In this document: piece by piece, positions 10,001-20,439 of the stretch
Layout: the number at the start of each line of letters is the position of its first letter
Position numbering within the stretch: the first letter of the stretch is position 1
NCBI GenBank assembly: GCA_000226015.1
Contig: JH153403.1
Coordinates: 112,102-146,370 of the forward strand
Direction: 5' to 3'
Source of the DNA: Mnemiopsis leidyi
Lineage: Eukaryota > Ctenophora > Tentaculata > Lobata > Bolinopsidae
DNA length: 34,269 bases
Translations under genes and position numbers: made by a program
The notes under the pieces: model-generated
Database searches by the model: none
What the model saw: only the letters and a program-made list of their open reading frames with translations
What the model was told of the DNA's origin: nothing

Positions 10001-13000
10001 CGTCATCAAATCGTAGATGTCGATACTGCCCACATCGTGGACGTTCGCGTATTGGCGGATGCTTCGCTCTTTAAAGTTTACTGATAGTCCGTAGTACAGA
10101 TTCTTAGTGTGAGTGAGGATCATGAAACCCACTTCGAGATAAATGTGCTCCAGATCTGCCGTGGAGTTGGATCGAACCTCGAAAATTTGACCACTTTCAA
10201 TTTTTCCAGCGATCAAAAAGTCTTTGCTGTTCGGCAGGTTTGTTTGTCCCCATATTTTTATGAACTCAACACGCGTACCCCCGGTCCCTACCACAGGGCC
10301 CTGGTCGTCTAACTTCAGCACAGGGTAAAAAATGAGAAATGGTTGGACTGAGGCGGTTTCAACATTACCTCTAGCAACATGCATTTTCCCGTCATTTCCC
10401 CAATCGATCCCCCAGGTATTCTGCAAAACGAAGTAGTCCGCCCGGTAGGTAACCAACAAAACAAAATGATTGCACGGTTCAAACAATCTACCGATCTTCA
10501 GGTCAGAGTACAGGCCGCTGTGATAAAAGAAGAAGTCGAGATCAGATACGTCTACACGTACACAGATGGTCAGAGGACCACGATCAAGATACGCATTAGC
10601 ACCCATGTCACCCGGCCATATCCCTAGCATGTGGTACGATGTCAGACTGATTAGATAGTCCCACATGTTCGGCGGGGTGTTCTTACATTCCTCTCTTCTC
10701 CCGTTCCAGCTCATTCCAGGAGAGTCGACAGAGGCAGCAAAGGGGCGATCCTTCAAGGTGCTCCAAACTTCGTGAGGCCACGTCGGTTCACTGTTCTTGA
10801 TGCAGTTCAGAAAGTATTGGGAGGAAAATATGGCGGTTTCGGAATCTGTCACGCCAAGGTGATACTTGTACAGATACTCCAGATGCGTCACCGCTGCCAT
10901 AATTCCTCTCGAGTTGTGAGCACCACTGTGTCTGGTTTTCACAAGAATGTCTGAGAAATCTCGCTTCTCCATGGGGGCGAGGACATGGGGCTTTTGATAA
11001 AACGTGTATAGTTCCGTCCACGTCATCATCAGGTTGAGAGTCGTCCCAGAAAGATATCTTCCTCGCTCTTCCTCGTTCAGCAGCGAGAAAAAGTTTAGCG
11101 CCCGTTTGTGATTTTTGTTCAACAGAGCTTTCTCAGCTGCGAAATTTGCCTTAAAAATTTCGAACCGTTTATCTTTTGAGCTTTGACTAAATTCGTCTGC
11201 AGCATTTTCAAAGGGACCAACTCCGGAATCCTTGGAATCAAGCTTGGAGATAACATCGTCCCAAATAAGATCGAATTGTGATAAACGCTGTCCCCTACAA
11301 TCGAACGGGGAAATCAAAATAAAGAGGACTAAGGTTTTTGTAAACATCGTTAAAAGTGCAATCTAAAAAAGTCACTGGACGCCATTTAGTGGCCTTGCAG
11401 TGGCCTTTTAGCCATAACAATTGGTACGGGGTCGCTATTTTTAAAGTTACATAAACATTTGCATTGGCATCGGCAGGGGTAACTTTTAAACGAGAGCTTG
11501 GATTCGGGGAAGGGAAAGTTCAAGGCACAACAAGCTTAATCGGTTACTTGGAAAGCAGACTGATAGGCCATTTGTAATTATATTGACCTTAATCAAAACA
11601 ACCAATTTTAAAAAGATAAAAGGGATACTTTTGCACCGCTATGCACCGTTTTAAAATGGAATATAATGTGTGTCCGTGATATCAGCTTCCCAGAAAACAC
11701 TGTAAAATTCTCCAACCTGAGGTGGTCCCCGTGAAGGGACTCTAGTTGGGACATCTTCCTCCGAATATCCGACATTTCAAACTCGATACTAGTCAGCTCG
11801 TCGGTGAAGGCGGGGGGAAGCATGGTGTCGCCTCGTTCAGAGTCAGCTGTCAGCAGCGTGTCAACATCCCCACCTGACTGGAGGATTGCCAGGTCAATGG
11901 TGTGGAGTGGAGAACAATTGGAGTGGTTTGTGTAATGATAAGTTTAGAGGTCCAAGTACAATATCTTTTGTTAATTTACACGTATTAAATAGGAAGAATA
12001 GAGTTTACAGAGATCAATAGTGTGTTGCCAAGAACCGAATATAACCCATGATCAGCAAAAACTTGCGGCGCAGCAGATTTTGAGAAACGCTTGATCGTTA
12101 AAAGAGGCTTGAAAATTATACTTTTTTGTTAAACCATGCTGACCCCCCATTACACAGTGTGCGATGTATAACTCAATGTGGTAAGCCACGCATCATGGGG
12201 AGACAGTACGGCCAGCGGGTCTCAACATGCTCAACCCACACATCAGCGATACTATCATGGTATTAGGCGTAATCATTTGTACAACATTTTAAACATTTCA
12301 TTTGGTAAAGTGAATTATGTTAACATTGAAAAGAGTTTAGGAGTGTAAACACAGTTCATTTCTATAAAAGGTTTCATTAAAAACAAGACAAGACGTGTCG
12401 CTTTTTGACGAAAATACCATATCAGCTCGCTTTACAGGCATTTTATTTGATAGCAGCACATTCACAGGGCTCATACCTTTGCTACAACGTTGACAACAAC
12501 AGGTTGTCCCTTCTGAAAGCAACAAACAGTACAATCAGCGCTTTTCAGCACAAAAAAGCATCAAATTTTATTCAAATCTACACTGCAATTACAGATCATA
12601 GAAAGTAGATGCAATTTCTGTAAAATTGCAGATTTTGAAAATCTTTCAGCAATTAAAAGTGACTCTTTACTGCCAATTCAAGAAAGTGCTCACTGCAAAT
12701 CGGATAGTATGCAACATTGCAACTAAAGTCAAAAAGAAGATTAGGCAGTAAGACAACCTAAAATAGATCACGAAGAAGAGAAAGAGAAGAAACGATTTCG
12801 GGAATCGCTACGTCATAGTATAGAAAACTGTTGCCATAACGACAGTACAATCTAGTACTTGGAATACAAAACTTAGGGTAGATCTACAACACATTTGCAA
12901 CAAATAAACACTGCTCACCTCATCCTGACGGTAGCTGACTGGGCCTTGTAGACGACGTTTCGCGCTCCTGTTTCTCTCTTTACTGAAGATGTTCCAATGG

Positions 13001-13038
13001 TCGGTGGTCACTAGGGGAAACTTGGGTGCACTGCTCAT
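7025..13038 (-). CDS. STX16: Syntaxin-16, Qa-SNARE (7 exons, 312 aa)
   Basis: This Qa-SNARE of the trans-Golgi network drives fusion of endosome-to-Golgi carriers (yeast Tlg2 is the counterpart). Coding exons in transcript order are 13038-12919, 11877-11717, 9279-9096, 8733-8687, 8547-8430, 7481-7311 and 7162-7025, all with GT/AG borders and consistent phase. The helical N-terminal region includes IRRKMSQLESLHGDHLR (near residue 90), typical of syntaxin-16. A linker with LKGREERER follows. The SNARE motif covers about residues 211-267, with the zero-layer Gln at residue 250 (DQGTVLDRIDYN), and a C-terminal anchor helix lies at about 288-307. The human protein is about 325 aa. The first coding exon lacks the Sed5/Tlg2-type N-peptide that binds Vps45, so another first exon may exist or the start may differ. 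The 2.4-kb intron between 9279 and 11717 contains a separate intact gene on the same strand. Confidence 0.9.
7921..8033. repeat. Pair of 21-bp direct repeats in a syntaxin-16 intron
   Basis: AAGGTGGAGTTTTGAGACGC at 7921 and AAGGGTGGAGTTTTAAGGCGC at 8012 are near-identical and about 91 bp apart. The second copy runs into the SINE-like block. Confidence 0.5.
8029..8170 (+). mobile_element. Possible tRNA-derived SINE
   Basis: A GC-richer block in a syntaxin-16 intron has an A-box-like TGGCGTAGACCG (8041-8052) and a B-box-like AGTTGAATCTC (8106-8116) in the right order. The 54-bp offset could fit a tRNA with a long variable arm. I see no poly(A) tail or flanking duplication and no clear cloverleaf. 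It could also be chance similarity. Confidence 0.3.
8918..8941. repeat. (TA)n microsatellite
   Basis: An uninterrupted TA repeat of about 24 bp within a syntaxin-16 intron. Confidence 0.85.
9531..9536 (-). terminator. AATAAA polyadenylation signal of the nested gene
   Basis: TTTATT on plus is AATAAA on minus, about 96 bp after the stop at 9632. It lies inside the syntaxin-16 intron, so the nested gene appears to have its own 3' end. Confidence 0.5.
9632..11347 (-). CDS. Secreted inactive papain-like protein: I29, C1-like, galectin-like and ShK regions (571 aa, intronless, nested)
   Basis: A single uninterrupted frame begins with a signal peptide (about residues 1-19). Residues 25-110 resemble the I29 propeptide (RFEIFKANF, then NFFSLLNEEERGR). 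Residues 130-340 follow the C1 papain fold. The active-site block reads SGAHNSRGIMAAV (141-153), where family members have GQCGSCWAFSAV, so the nucleophile position is Arg147 and the following Trp is Gly. The His (CNHFVLLVTY, His294) and Asn (QNTWGIDWG, Asn310) are kept. Thus the fold is present but cysteine-protease activity is not expected. Residues 376-512 look like a divergent galectin-type beta-sandwich (weak call). Residues 530-571 form a ShK module with all six Cys (530, 539, 548, 564, 568, 571). It lies on the same strand inside a syntaxin-16 intron with its own AATAAA at 9531. A secreted binding or decoy role is inference. Lack of introns suggests origin by retroposition. Confidence 0.85.
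   Translation of the reverse strand: MFTKTLVLFILISPFDCRGQRLSQFDLIWDDVISKLDSKDSGVGPFENAADEFSQSSKDKRFEIFKANFAAEKALLNKNHKRALNFFSLLNEEERGRYLSGTTLNLMMTWTELYTFYQKPHVLAPMEKRDFSDILVKTRHSGAHNSRGIMAAVTHLEYLYKYHLGVTDSETAIFSSQYFLNCIKNSEPTWPHEVWSTLKDRPFAASVDSPGMSWNGRREECKNTPPNMWDYLISLTSYHMLGIWPGDMGANAYLDRGPLTICVRVDVSDLDFFFYHSGLYSDLKIGRLFEPCNHFVLLVTYRADYFVLQNTWGIDWGNDGKMHVARGNVETASVQPFLIFYPVLKLDDQGPVVGTGGTRVEFIKIWGQTNLPNSKDFLIAGKIESGQIFEVRSNSTADLEHIYLEVGFMILTHTKNLYYGLSVNFKERSIRQYANVHDVGSIDIYDLMTEGMLRPDTYPVETVLRIKVEQENFATLLNDEPLTKFPHQHDFREINLVEVRSESEVTEIVQLGMQIVPNGIFPNSGGGEACRDLELDQDCRLWSEMGYCGDETVSRYGDFMKVYCPLTCGTC
11878..12918 (-). other. First syntaxin-16 intron, no further feature seen
   Basis: This lies between exon 1 (donor GT at 12917-12918) and exon 2 (acceptor AG at 11878-11879). 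I see no open frame of interest in it. Confidence 0.6.
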
Positions 13039-13860
13039 CTTACTTTACTTGAGGGTATTGGTGCCTTCAAGTTTACATGTTACTAAGAGGGGTACAGTGT
13101 TAAAACATTGATTTAAGCGGTTTTTATATCTTCCTTAACCCACCTAGGCTTTCGTAAACTTCATTTTTGGAGTTAAACGATTGTCGGGAAATTCTGCGAG
13201 ACCGACAACTTCATACTTAGTAAATTCAAGAGTAAAACAAAATGTACCAATTTCACGTATCAATTATTTCATTCAAACTATCATAAATTTAACATCGTCT
13301 AAAATAAATAAGTTCTACAATTAGAGCGGAGCAGACTTCTTTACTTTCCATGGAAACTGTTTACACGGCGAAGCGTTAAATGTACTATAACCATTAATCT
13401 TAACAAAACATGCTACAGCGAAATAAAACATCAATTGCTCGAGTAAGAAAATTCCCAGACACCCATTCACATTTATATTGATACTGTCCTGCTGATACAA
13501 ACTGGTATTTAGCATGCAAAAAATTAAATGCACAATTGTGGAAATCACCACAATATTGGCTCCTTAAAAGCTGAATAAGACGCAAAAACAGCTTACGTTT
13601 TGATAAATACAGAAAATTTATCGAAAATGAAACTGTTAAGATGATAATTAGCAGGCATATAAACAAAATTCATTTGTTGAATTACCCGCTACAGGCGCTT
13701 TCTTTCCCTCGTGATTAAATAAATCAAAATTTGTCTGTCGGACTTATTGCTTGGACATCTAATCTCCAATTTTTAACAATAAAAACGAGATCATGGGATG
13801 TGGCTGGGTGTTGCGGACTGATGACTGAAGATTCGACAAATCTCTTTAGATTCCAGTATC
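13039..13860. other. Spacer between syntaxin-16 and TM9SF3
   Basis: About 820 bp separate the TM9SF3 stop from the syntaxin-16 start on the same strand. It must hold the TM9SF3 3' UTR and the syntaxin-16 promoter and 5' UTR. I saw no AATAAA on the minus strand here, and minus-strand frames at 13321-13666 show no motif. Confidence 0.5.
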
Positions 13861-16800
13861 TTAATCTATTTTGACGGTGGCATAGATCTTGTAAATGAAT
13901 ATCCTACATGCTAGATATCCAATAGTTCCTGAAATTTCGGTGAAAATTATACAAATATGACTACTACAAAGGCTGGATAACTTGATAGGCGCTAGTTATA
14001 ATATGACATGATAAATCAAGCTTCTTAATATCTAAAAGGACACTTGTACAGGTATGTAAAAGAAGCAATGGGCGTTGTTTGCTTCAGGCCATTCCGAAAA
14101 TTTAAGCTTGCTCAATATGTGCACTGTCAACCATGAATGCATCAAAAGAATGTTAAGCATTAAGATATGGTAACTAAATAAAAACCGATATTCAAATTCA
14201 GCTTACCGCACATGATTCCGAACGCAAGACTGAACACGAACATGTTTGCGAAGTAAAATACTGTCTGGAAAAGTCCGTACATCCTGAAATTTATACACTG
14301 TCAACAGTCAAGTTGCAGTAAATAAAGTAATACACAAGTTCCGCAAATGTACGTACACGCACCATAATCTACAAACAATACATTTTATACTCGCGTGAGC
14401 TACGAAAATGTACGACGTAGATCAGGTGAAAATCTCGCGCGCGTTCCATCAAGTTTCCTGCACGATGATCAAATCTGGGATGAAGGTGCCACGTTAACTG
14501 CAGCCATTACGCTGGTGAATACAGGACAATTAAAACGACCAATGAGCAAGCCTTACTTGGTCTTGAAGATGAAATAGTAGATGGCGTATAGGTAGATGTA
14601 GAAACCAGTCGAGGCTGCACTAAGAAAACTGGTCCACTGCCTGAGAATGTAATACGTTACCACGTAGAATAGACACAACACATTAGTAAACAATGAACAC
14701 ATGGCGTTCTATACTTCTACATCTTGTTCGACAATTTACCAATATTTATGTCCAACATGTTCTGTTAGTTAATTAATCACGTGATTAAAAAGGCCCTTAC
14801 CAGCGGTAATCCTCACTGTTTAGCAGGAAGTAGATACAGACTATTGTTATGCAGATTGTTACAGCCATCAATATCAGATAGACCAGCAACATGAAGCCAT
14901 AGACGTAGTAGATCTTGTACGCCCAAAATGATGTGAATATGAAGTACCTGATATGACAGGATTACAGAAGGTTTCAACAAGTGTAAACTATAGTGTAAAA
15001 ACTAGTGTTAACTAGTGTAAACTAGTGTAAACCGTTTAATAGATACAGAGACTTTGAAATTTCAACTGGTGCTAGTCAATATAGGAATGAAACAGATCGT
15101 CATCATCTTACATTTCAATGAATACAGAACCAAATGGAAGGATGCCGCCGGCAAATCCAATAAAGCTTGGCTCCATAAACCATTTCTTCTCAGGAATTTG
15201 TCTGAAATAATGAAACTGATAGGACATAATAATTATAATATATGCACAAAAAGAGTGCAATAAGAGATGCGAAATAATCAAGAGAACTAAGATAAACATT
15301 TTATTAAATTTTTTAAATATTCGTATAAATTAAATGTACAGGAAATGTAAGAAAAGTAACAAAAGTTACACATTCGTATAAATTAAATGTACATAAAATG
15401 TAAGGAAAGTAACAAAAGCTACAAAAGTTACCTGGGTACAGGGTTTATACGGCAGGGGGGTTTGGGAGTTCCTGACACGTTCCTACCAAACACAGCTCCC
15501 ACCATAGTCAGAGGCAGGATTATAAACAGGCAGATAGAGGCGATAGCAAGCTGAGGAGATGTAGAATTATTAACAGGCAGATAGAGGCGATAGCAAGCTG
15601 AGGTGATGTAGGATTATAAACAGGCAGATTGAGGCGATAGCAAGCTGAGGAGATGTAGGATTATAAACAGGCAGATAGAGGCGATAGCAAGCTGAGGAGA
15701 TGTAGGATTATAAACAGGCAGATTGAGGCGATAGCAAGCTGAGGAGATGTAGGATTATAGAGGCTGATAGAGGCGATAGAATTGCATATTAAACACAAAA
15801 ACTGTTTTATCTTCGAAATAAGTTCAAACTTATAAATAGGGAAGGGATCTAATGAATAACAACTACAAACCATGCTAGTGAAAGGAATAGCTTTAGCACT
15901 GTGGTACGAAATAGCAATGAAGTTGATGAAGAAGGAGGTCGAACACACCACACCGGGGAACAGACTTGCTCCAACCAAGGACTGTCTTATCCAGCGTCGA
16001 CCTAGTGAAGAAAGAGCAACTTATATTTTACCGTATTTATTTTATACCAGTTTTGCTCTTGGATTAAAACTAATAATCGGAAAGCTCGGAATTATTTAAA
16101 ATTGCTTTGATATTGGGCGTCATCGAACATCCCTCGGAAGGAGTAGGAAAAAAATGCCAGATACGACCAATAGTTTGAAAAAACCCATTTTACGTGACAA
16201 AATAAATTTCCTCAACCCAACAAACCTCCTAGTTGCGAGTAGAGAGCACCGCCCATGTAGCCGCCAACAGGGGAGGTAGCAGCGTACACGAATATAGCGG
16301 TAGAGAGAATACTCCCTCGTTCCGTCCACAACTTCTCTGTAACCGCCAGCAGGATGATGATCAGCGCTGCGAAGGAGAGTTGACATCCCGTACCGACTAG
16401 GGTGCTGAAGAAGAGGGAGTGTGCCCCCGGTCTGAACACGTCTCCGTGTATCTGGGGGTAAGAGTGTTAAATGTTTGTAGAGGGACGTCTTCATTATGAA
16501 TTTGGAGTGGAGGTTGTTCCTAAAAACGCATTTTCAAGTCTACAAAGAAAATCAACAGCGTTACTTAATTTACCTGACAGTGCGAACATTTACGTGAAAA
16601 CAGAAAAAAGCTGGCATGTAATTACGGAAAGTAGTTGTTACTCAATTTCACCACATGATTGATAGGGTTACCGGTTTTTTGTTCATGGTACATGGGAACT
16701 GCCAATCTTGTAGTGAAGTTGTCGTTCACCCAGGACTACCCACCTGTTTCCAGCCATACTCGTCACCCAGGTCTCTCTCAATGTCATCCAGATCGTCATC

Positions 16801-18506
16801 CTTACTGTACCTCTGGTAGTCCTTCCTCAACGTCCTCATCAGTATCATAGCCACTAGTCCCACCAGGAATATTACCATCATGAAGGAGTTGAAGATAGAG
16901 AACCAGTGGATCTGATACAAGGAGGAATAGGTTAGATCACAACTCATGTGGTGAATTTGATGGGAACGTGATTAAATAGATAATAGGAAACTCTTAGTCT
17001 CAAATTTAAATTATACCCTGAATACTTCGTTTAAGTGAAGAGATGACGTTTGATCGAGTGGCTTGAAGTTAACTAAAAATAAGGTACCAAATTTAGTACG
17101 ACAATTAAACATTAACCTTGTGTTTAAAGAAAGAAGCATCCAAGTATTTGTCATATCTGTCTTTGAAAAGAACACTACTCTTAGACCAGACAACTTCATA
17201 CGACATTTCTAGTACTGCACCCTCTGCAATCTGGGTTTTCTTCTCGGTAGTTACGGATACGTCCACGATACGATCCTCGTTATAGCCTATCTCTATCTTC
17301 CTGAGATGAGAGCAGAACTATGATATAGCATTGTCTGTAGTAATAGTCTACAGCATAGTAATTCAACATGTTTCGACATTTTTAAGCCATCATATAAGTC
17401 GGAATCTATGTGAGCAGACTTTCAAACCCTTTAAATTGTTTCTCGCACAAGTTCAAATGTAATATCCTATTAAATAACATGCCGCACCATATCACCAGAA
17501 CCAGAATTAGGTCTTGTGATTCATAACAATAACTTATGGTGAATCGTTAAAATCACGATTAATAGAAACACGTTAAAAATAATTCGACGGATTTTATTCT
17601 GAAAATGAGGTGTCCGAAAATGTGGCGAATTCCTTGAAGAACCATCGCATTTCGAGCGTTTTCAATTTGTCTTCTAAGGTAGTTCAGACGGGTGTTACAT
17701 TACATGGGTGAGCACTAACACCAACATTGTCCACTACATGTGCACTACACTGTGTGCACTAACTAGTGACACTTAGATAAAGATGAGTTACCTGTGTGTC
17801 CACACAGTAAATTCCTTCTCGTTTTGTTCCCCTACAATAGCCCATATCGGTAAGTCATCAAGGTACATCTGATACCAATAGTGGTTCTTTATAGCATACA
17901 TGAGTAGTTTGTTATCCTTCTTTGTTAACGTTTGTCTGCAGTACACCGTACTTCCTACATTCTCTGAAATTAACAGTTTGTAGAAAGCTCTTTTTCTTCT
18001 CCTATGTTTTTACTTACTTTGATTGTGGACTTACCTTTAAATTGTACGTCAAGGCACTACAACCTAGACTTACTTTTAAACTGTATTTCAAGGCCACTAA
18101 ATGCCAGCTCCACCCCCAAAATGTTCTCTCCCAACGTCTCGTGATAGTGAGATATGCCCTCTTTAGGTCCTCTGCAGAAGGGAAGAGAGAAGTATTTGTA
18201 AGTCTCCTGTTGGTTGTGATATGGTCCCACTGTGTTCATCCACAACACAACTTCTTCTCCGTCTTCATACTGAAAGTATAGTATATTTACCACCATGGGA
18301 TGAAATGCTTCACTGGAGGTATGCCCTTTATTATTCCGTAATTTTTCTAAAAGTGTTCATTTTGTCAAATGTACAAAACTACGTTAAAGCTTTTTTTAAT
18401 TGTTAAATTCATATAAAACCGCAAACGGGCAAACCTTGTGATCATGCTCATCAGCAAGGACTAAATCTGAGAAAAGGAGGGTACAAAGAACTATAATGTT
18501 CCACAT
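13861..18506 (-). CDS. TM9SF3: TM9SF3, nonaspanin (transmembrane 9 superfamily), 13 exons, 577 aa
   Basis: Nonaspanins are nine-helix Golgi/endosomal membrane proteins linked to sorting of other membrane proteins, glycosylation and cell adhesion. Coding exons are 18506-18435, 18269-18074, 17963-17792, 17300-17117, 16911-16744, 16451-16226, 16001-15871, 15550-15432, 15201-15112, 14947-14801, 14640-14557, 14283-14207 and 13928-13861. All borders are GT/AG and all phases agree. The signal peptide covers residues 1-19 (ending DLVLA). The lumenal domain has [15 protein letters not shown] and KYFSLPFC. The membrane part starts at [20 protein letters not shown] and includes [29 protein letters not shown] and [17 protein letters not shown], all close to vertebrate TM9SF3 (about 589 aa). 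It ends KIYATVKID, matching the C-terminal KxD/E Golgi-retention signal of the family. The gene looks intact. Exon 8 (15550-15432) has both splice borders copied in flanking repeats. Confidence 0.95.
14981..15032. repeat. Short repeat of AACTAGTGTA type in a TM9SF3 intron
   Basis: Four or five imperfect copies of AACTAGTGTA occur just upstream (minus direction) of exon 10. Confidence 0.6.
15319..15431. repeat. TM9SF3: Two-copy duplication including the TM9SF3 exon 8 donor site
   Basis: ATTCGTATAAATTAAATGTA begins copies at 15319-15369 and 15372-15431. Both end in ACAAAAGTTAC, which on the minus strand is GTAACTTTTGT, the exon 8 donor. The second copy abuts the exon; the first is an extra intronic donor-like copy. 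Confidence 0.8.
15516..15779. repeat. TM9SF3: 47-bp tandem repeat (5 copies plus a partial) spanning the TM9SF3 exon 8 acceptor
   Basis: Copies start at about 15516, 15563, 15610, 15657 and 15704, with a degenerate sixth from 15751. Each holds AGCAAGCTGAGG, which on the minus strand is the acceptor CCTCAG followed by the exon start CTTGCT. The copy at 15516-15562 contains the acceptor that keeps frame (exon high end 15550). The others are intronic duplicates; 47 is not a multiple of 3. Confidence 0.85.
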
Positions 18507-19204
18507 GATTGCTTCTGATGTTTTTTCCGGATCTCACTACCAGACAAGATTCAACTATCTTGAACTCTAGAACTTTCTTTGCCTCACGTATTTAACGTTC
18601 CATTTTCTGTGCAAAAGTATAATGTTATTTAAAGTAAAGACTCTCAATTACTACATAGAAGAAAATGCATTTTGTGATAAGATAACAGCCAATAAAAAAC
18701 AAAAGAACTATTTTAAATTCTGAATCGTTCAAGGAAAAGTCGAAATCATTTTGAAATGGAAATCAAAATTGTATTGAAACACACATATTGAGTAAAAGTA
18801 GAAATATTTAATAATAAATATGACATGAAAGCACATAATATACATTATACAGGGTATTCTAAGTCGTGACAAGGTAGATAATCCTTATCATCCAAACTCG
18901 TTTACCCAATAACTTGGACTCTCTTGATGTCATTAACATTGTAAGCCAACTGCTTGTCAGTAACGAAAATTTTCAAAACCAGATGTGAGCTTGCGATTGA
19001 GTTAATGGATAGTCAAAATTTCGTATTTCTTTTAACTGTTTCTCAATTGTGTTGTATGGGACAACTTAACAATGAAGCTTGCATGATCATTGATCATGAA
19101 ATGTTTTGAAGGTTTATTTGGTCACACGATATTGCAATCACACTTTCGATTTAGAATGATCAGAGAATGTCTCGCCAACTATGATCAACTAAAACAAATA
19201 AAAC
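18507..19204. other. Spacer between TM9SF3 and CNOT9
   Basis: Contains the TM9SF3 promoter region and the CNOT9 3' UTR, both on the minus strand. A palindrome, CATGATCATTGATCATG, lies near 19082-19098. No other feature was recognised. Confidence 0.5.
19113..19118 (-). terminator. AATAAA polyadenylation signal of CNOT9
   Basis: TTTATT on plus reads AATAAA on minus, about 87 bp after the CNOT9 stop. Confidence 0.5.
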
Positions 19205-20068
19205 TTAAAACTGTTGTGGGGGGTTTTTAGAGTTGCTGAGGTTGCGCTGGAGCATCTGAACCCATCTTTTGGTGCTATTGTCATCCTGTTTAATCATCTT
19301 GTTTATGCTGCCATCTTTCAGTTGCTCTGGCATAAGGGTGCGATTGAGTGCTTCCTTAGCTCTGGGATTGTCTGTTAGGCGAAGATAGCACCTAACAACA
19401 TGTTTCAACAGTCTTCCAGAAGGCTCTCTGACTAGACTGTCAACCATAGACTGAAGCACACTGGTGACACTCTTAAACCTTTCATAGGTGTAGCAAATGT
19501 AAGCAAGTCCATGATCATCTAGTAAAATTTTCTGGAGAATGAATGTTGCAACAGTTTTGCTGAGTTCACTTCCATGCTCCATAATGCGAAGGAGGAGGGG
19601 GATGATTTCTGTGTTCAACAAAAATTGAATCACTTCTTTGTCATCTGGTTTAACAAGAGCACCTACAACTCCGAGACTAGTCAGCCTGAGATATTCAAAC
19701 TGCCTAAGCTTGGAAGTTGTGTGCAGAAAGGGATATAAGAATAGAGGTATATTTGCCATAAGGAAGTAGGATCGAGTCTCCTGATGAGAAGCAACACATT
19801 GTAACAGAGCAAGAGCATTGCACACACTGTTACTTTGTTGAGCAGTAAGTTGAGCAGGTGAAATAAGGGGATATATTGCAATAATTTCCTGCAGTAAAGC
19901 AGTTATTGTTCCAAATGAATGCCAAAGTAGAGGAGCGAGATCAGGAACAAGCTCTCTTTTCTTGCTAAGTTCTGCAAGTGACTGCTCCCTTGTTTCAGGA
20001 CTTAGCAGATTCTGTACCCATTGGTAGATCTGTTCTCGGTCTACACTAGCCTTTGGACTACTGGTCAT
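19205..20068 (-). CDS. CNOT9: CNOT9 (RQCD1/Caf40), CCR4-NOT subunit, intronless, 287 aa
   Basis: CNOT9 is an armadillo-repeat subunit of the CCR4-NOT deadenylase. It binds CNOT1 and provides pockets for GW182 and other RNA-repressor proteins. The frame is complete from ATG to stop and covers nearly the full family length (human about 299 aa). Diagnostic stretches are [19 protein letters not shown] near the start, [99 protein letters not shown] and [20 protein letters not shown]. The N-terminus is shorter and the C-terminus ends [13 protein letters not shown]9 genes in animals usually have several introns. An intact single-exon copy amid intron-rich genes suggests a functional retrocopy, though secondary intron loss in the only copy is possible. 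No residual poly(A) tract is visible. Confidence 0.93.
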   Translation of the reverse strand: MTSSPKASVDREQIYQWVQNLLSPETREQSLAELSKKRELVPDLAPLLWHSFGTITALLQEIIAIYPLISPAQLTAQQSNSVCNALALLQCVASHQETRSYFLMANIPLFLYPFLHTTSKLRQFEYLRLTSLGVVGALVKPDDKEVIQFLLNTEIIPLLLRIMEHGSELSKTVATFILQKILLDDHGLAYICYTYERFKSVTSVLQSMVDSLVREPSGRLLKHVVRCYLRLTDNPRAKEALNRTLMPEQLKDGSINKMIKQDDNSTKRWVQMLQRNLSNSKNPPQQF

Positions 20069-20439
20069 ATCTGTGATGTGAGATGTTATTCAAAATTGGA
20101 ATCATCTTCTGATAACAGGTTCCATAGTGAAATATAAATTAAGGATGATCTTATTGGATAACATCTAGAGAAAATTTTCGGTTTCTTAATGTACATCAAT
20201 TGCTATCTAAAACAGAATTAGACAGATTTAGATTTTAGAAAGATTTAAAATCAATTATAAGTATGTTTAATGTTTTCACTGACAGTATAGAGTATGTTTT
20301 ATTTTTGAATTTGGCAATAGAGTTAGGGCATTATTAATTAAAAAAATTGTTAATTGTATTTGTATTTGCTACACTTCTATTTGATGGTGCTGCATTGAAC
20401 CAGGTTGATTCAGAAACAGACGTGGAAGTATTTTTTACA
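20069..20439. other. Short AT-rich spacer upstream of CNOT9
   Basis: Holds the presumed CNOT9 promoter. No TATA box or other site was recognised with confidence. Confidence 0.4.

Noticed and set aside
9881..11021. Several small frames antisense or out of frame to the 571-aa gene
   Set aside because: Shadows of the main frame with no signals of their own.
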